Both the position numbers and the translations under genes were made by a program. Below are positions 61,782 through 64,000 of a stretch of DNA of 64,000 bases, one piece after another. The notes beneath the pieces are model-generated. The model had not been told where the DNA came from. It was given only the letters and a program-made list of their open reading frames with translations, and did no database searches. This DNA comes from Streptomyces sp. NBC_00461 (lineage in GTDB: Bacteria > Actinomycetota > Actinomycetes > Streptomycetales > Streptomycetaceae): assembly GCF_036013935.1 (NCBI RefSeq), contig NZ_CP107902.1, forward strand, positions 5,303,001-5,367,000, in the 5' to 3' direction. Within the stretch, counting starts at the first letter, position 1; each line of letters opens with the position of its first letter.

Positions 61782-64000
61782 GTGGACGCCGAGCTGACCA
61801 ACCGGAGCCGGGACGCGATCAGGGCGGCCGAGCAGCGGGCCGTGACCGACGGGCACGCCGACCTGACCCCCGCGCACCTGCTGCTGGCCCTGCTCCAGGG
61901 CCGGGGCCAACAAGGGAACGAGAACATCACCGACCTGCTGGCCGCGGTCGACGCCGACCAGGCGGCCGTGCGCGCCGGTGCGGAGAAGATCCTCGCCGGG
62001 CTGCCCAGCGTGACCGGCTCGACCGTCGCGCCCCCGCAGCCCAGCCGCGAGCTGCTCGCCGTGATCGCGGACGCCGGCGAGCGTGCCGCGGCCCTGGGCG
62101 ACGAGTACCTCTCCACCGAGCACCTGCTCATCGGCATCGCCGCGAAGGGCGGCGCCGCCGGTGACGTACTGTCCGGGCAGGGGGCCGGTGCGAAGAAGCT
62201 GCAGGACGCGTTCCAGCAGGCGAGGGGAGGACGCCGGGTGACCACACCCGACCCGGAGGGTCAGTACAAGGCACTGGAGAAGTTCGGCACGGACTTCACG
62301 GCCGCGGCGCGCGAGGGCCGGCTCGACCCGGTCATCGGCCGGGACCAGGAGATCCGCCGCGTCGTACAGGTGCTGTCGCGCCGTACGAAGAACAACCCCG
62401 TCCTCATCGGCGAGCCCGGCGTCGGCAAGACCGCCGTCGTCGAGGGACTCGCCCAGCGCATCGTCAAGGGCGACGTGCCGGAGTCCCTCAAGAACAAGCG
62501 GCTGGTCGCGCTGGACCTGGGTGCGATGGTCGCGGGTGCGAAGTACCGCGGCGAGTTCGAGGAGCGGCTCAAGACCGTCCTGGCCGAGATCAAGGACTCC
62601 GACGGCCAGATCATCACCTTCATCGACGAACTGCACACCGTCGTGGGCGCGGGCGCCGGCGGCGACTCCGCGATGGACGCCGGCAACATGCTGAAGCCGA
62701 TGCTCGCCCGCGGCGAGCTGCGCATGGTCGGTGCGACGACGCTGGACGAGTACCGCGAGCGGATCGAGAAGGACCCGGCGCTGGAGCGCCGCTTCCAGCA
62801 GGTGCTGGTGGCGGAGCCCACGGTCGAGGACTCGATCGCGATCCTGCGCGGGCTCAAGGGCCGCTACGAGGCCCACCACAAGGTCCAGATCGCCGACAGC
62901 GCGCTGGTGGCGGCCGCGACCCTCTCCGACCGCTACATCACCTCCCGCTTCCTGCCCGACAAGGCCATCGACCTCGTCGACGAGGCGGCCTCCCGCCTGC
63001 GCATGGAGATCGACTCGTCCCCCGTCGAGATCGACGAACTCCAGCGCGCCGTCGACCGGTTCAAGATGGAGGAGCTGGCGCTGGAGAAGGAGACGGACCC
63101 CGCCTCCCGGCAGCGCCTGGAGAAGCTGCGCCGCGACCTCGCCGACCGGGAGGAGGAGCTGCGGGGCCTGACCGCCCGCTGGGAGAAGGAGAAGCAGTCC
63201 CTCAACCGCGTCGGTGAGCTCAAGGAGAAGCTGGACGAGCTGCGCGGCACGGCCGAACGCGCGCAGCGCGACGGCGACTTCGACACCGCCTCCAAGCTTC
63301 TCTACGCCGAGATCCCGGAGCTGGAGAAGGAGTTGGAGGCCGCCTCGGAGGCCGAGGAGGAGGTCTCCAAGGACACCATGGTCAAGGACGAGGTCGGCTC
63401 CGACGACATCGCGGACGTCGTCGCCGCCTGGACCGGCATCCCCGCCGGCCGCCTGCTGGAGGGCGAGACGCAGAAACTCCTGCGCATGGAGGACGAGTTG
63501 GGCAAGCGCCTGATCGGCCAGCAGGAGGCCGTGCAGGCGGTGTCCGACGCGGTACGGCGCACCCGCGCCGGCATCGCCGACCCGGACCGCCCCACCGGCT
63601 CCTTCCTCTTCCTCGGCCCGACGGGCGTCGGCAAGACCGAACTAGCCAAGGCCCTGGCCGACTTCCTCTTCGACGACGAGCGGGCGATGGTCCGCATCGA
63701 CATGTCGGAGTACGGCGAGAAGCACAGCGTGTCCCGCCTGGTCGGCGCCCCGCCCGGCTACGTCGGCTACGAGGAGGGCGGCCAGCTCACGGAGGCGGTG
63801 CGCAGGCGCCCGTACAGCGTGGTCCTGCTGGACGAGGTGGAGAAGGCACACCCCGAGGTCTTCGACGTCCTCCTCCAGGTGCTGGACGACGGCCGCCTGA
63901 CGGACGGTCAGGGTCGTACCGTCGACTTCCGCAACACGATCCTGGTGCTGACGTCGAACCTGGGCAGCCAGTTCCTGGTGGACCCGCTGACCGGCGAGGA
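61782..64000 (+). CDS. clpB: ClpB disaggregase (3' end outside window)
   Basis: About 739 residues visible. Clp-N double repeat (residues 1-150: [27 protein letters not shown]), first AAA+ module with Walker A GEPGVGKT and Walker [10 protein letters not shown], the long ClpB-specific coiled-coil middle domain ([20 protein letters not shown] through [13 protein letters not shown]), and second module with GPTGVGKT and [16 protein letters not shown]-driven rescue of protein aggregates together with DnaK/DnaJ/GrpE. GTG 61782 has AGGAGG 11 bases upstream. Member of the HspR regulon through the HAIR site. Confidence 0.98.
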   Translation, partial: MDAELTNRSRDAIRAAEQRAVTDGHADLTPAHLLLALLQGRGQQGNENITDLLAAVDADQAAVRAGAEKILAGLPSVTGSTVAPPQPSRELLAVIADAGERAAALGDEYLSTEHLLIGIAAKGGAAGDVLSGQGAGAKKLQDAFQQARGGRRVTTPDPEGQYKALEKFGTDFTAAAREGRLDPVIGRDQEIRRVVQVLSRRTKNNPVLIGEPGVGKTAVVEGLAQRIVKGDVPESLKNKRLVALDLGAMVAGAKYRGEFEERLKTVLAEIKDSDGQIITFIDELHTVVGAGAGGDSAMDAGNMLKPMLARGELRMVGATTLDEYRERIEKDPALERRFQQVLVAEPTVEDSIAILRGLKGRYEAHHKVQIADSALVAAATLSDRYITSRFLPDKAIDLVDEAASRLRMEIDSSPVEIDELQRAVDRFKMEELALEKETDPASRQRLEKLRRDLADREEELRGLTARWEKEKQSLNRVGELKEKLDELRGTAERAQRDGDFDTASKLLYAEIPELEKELEAASEAEEEVSKDTMVKDEVGSDDIADVVAAWTGIPAGRLLEGETQKLLRMEDELGKRLIGQQEAVQAVSDAVRRTRAGIADPDRPTGSFLFLGPTGVGKTELAKALADFLFDDERAMVRIDMSEYGEKHSVSRLVGAPPGYVGYEEGGQLTEAVRRRPYSVVLLDEVEKAHPEVFDVLLQVLDDGRLTDGQGRTVDFRNTILVLTSNLGSQFLVDPLTGE

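Overview
The window comes from a high-GC actinomycete, almost certainly a Streptomyces. The evidence is strong G/C bias at third codon positions, many GTG starts, a dnaK-grpE-dnaJ-hspR operon and a clpB gene each preceded by a HAIR-type HspR site, mycothiol-era actinobacterial families (Yip1-like, FG-GAP, F420-type PPOX), and hairpin terminators that mostly lack U-tracts.

Layout. (1) 1-8.8 kb is an eroded accessory stretch: intact aldo/keto reductase (5' cut by the window), SDR, hydrolase and two paralogous TetR genes are interleaved with fragments of a flavodoxin-like quinone reductase, an Old Yellow Enzyme, a medium-chain reductase, an SDR, an IS5-type transposase and a TetR gene. It ends in a solo TnpB (IS200/IS605) element and a frameshifted small membrane-protein gene. 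(2) 9.0-20.8 kb is a leftward carbohydrate-utilisation operon: LacI regulator, lipoprotein binding protein, two permeases, a cytoplasmic (alpha/alpha)6-type glycosidase, and two large secreted glycosidases with carbohydrate-binding modules. Three copies of one LacI palindrome lie at its head. (3) 20.9-27.7 kb holds an APH-like kinase, a damaged glycosyltransferase, and a FAH hydrolase/MFS/MBL hydrolase set divergent from a TetR gene with a palindromic operator between them. (4) 27.7-30.3 kb has two unknown membrane proteins and tRNA-Gly(CCC).

(5) 30.4-36.0 kb is the most unusual part: a compact set of nucleotide-handling genes. It contains a membrane-anchored dCTP-deaminase-like protein, a cytidylyltransferase-fold enzyme, a CMP/dCMP-deaminase-like enzyme, and a tightly coupled thymidylate-synthase-like/DHFR/HIT operon, next to a nucleoside-deoxyribosyltransferase domain fused to an XRE helix-turn-helix. 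It looks like a pathway that makes, edits or senses a modified nucleotide. (6) 36.3-46.7 kb returns to chromosome-core content: phosphoribosyltransferase, Yip1-like protein, FG-GAP proteins (one a start-less relic), a GntR regulator split into two genes, and a large heterodisulfide-reductase-like Fe-S membrane protein.

(7) 46.9-52.3 kb has a MraY/WecA-like membrane protein and the dnaK heat-shock operon. (8) 52.5-57.1 kb has an orphan sugar-binding lipoprotein and the transglutaminase/alpha-E/ATP-grasp triad. (9) 57.3-61.1 kb has three paralogous LuxR-type regulators next to a small exported peptide with four DSTW repeats, coupled to a Rieske-fold protein that has lost its cluster ligands; this is a second candidate for an undescribed (signalling) system. 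(10) A PPOX protein and the start of clpB, controlled by a second HAIR site, close the window.
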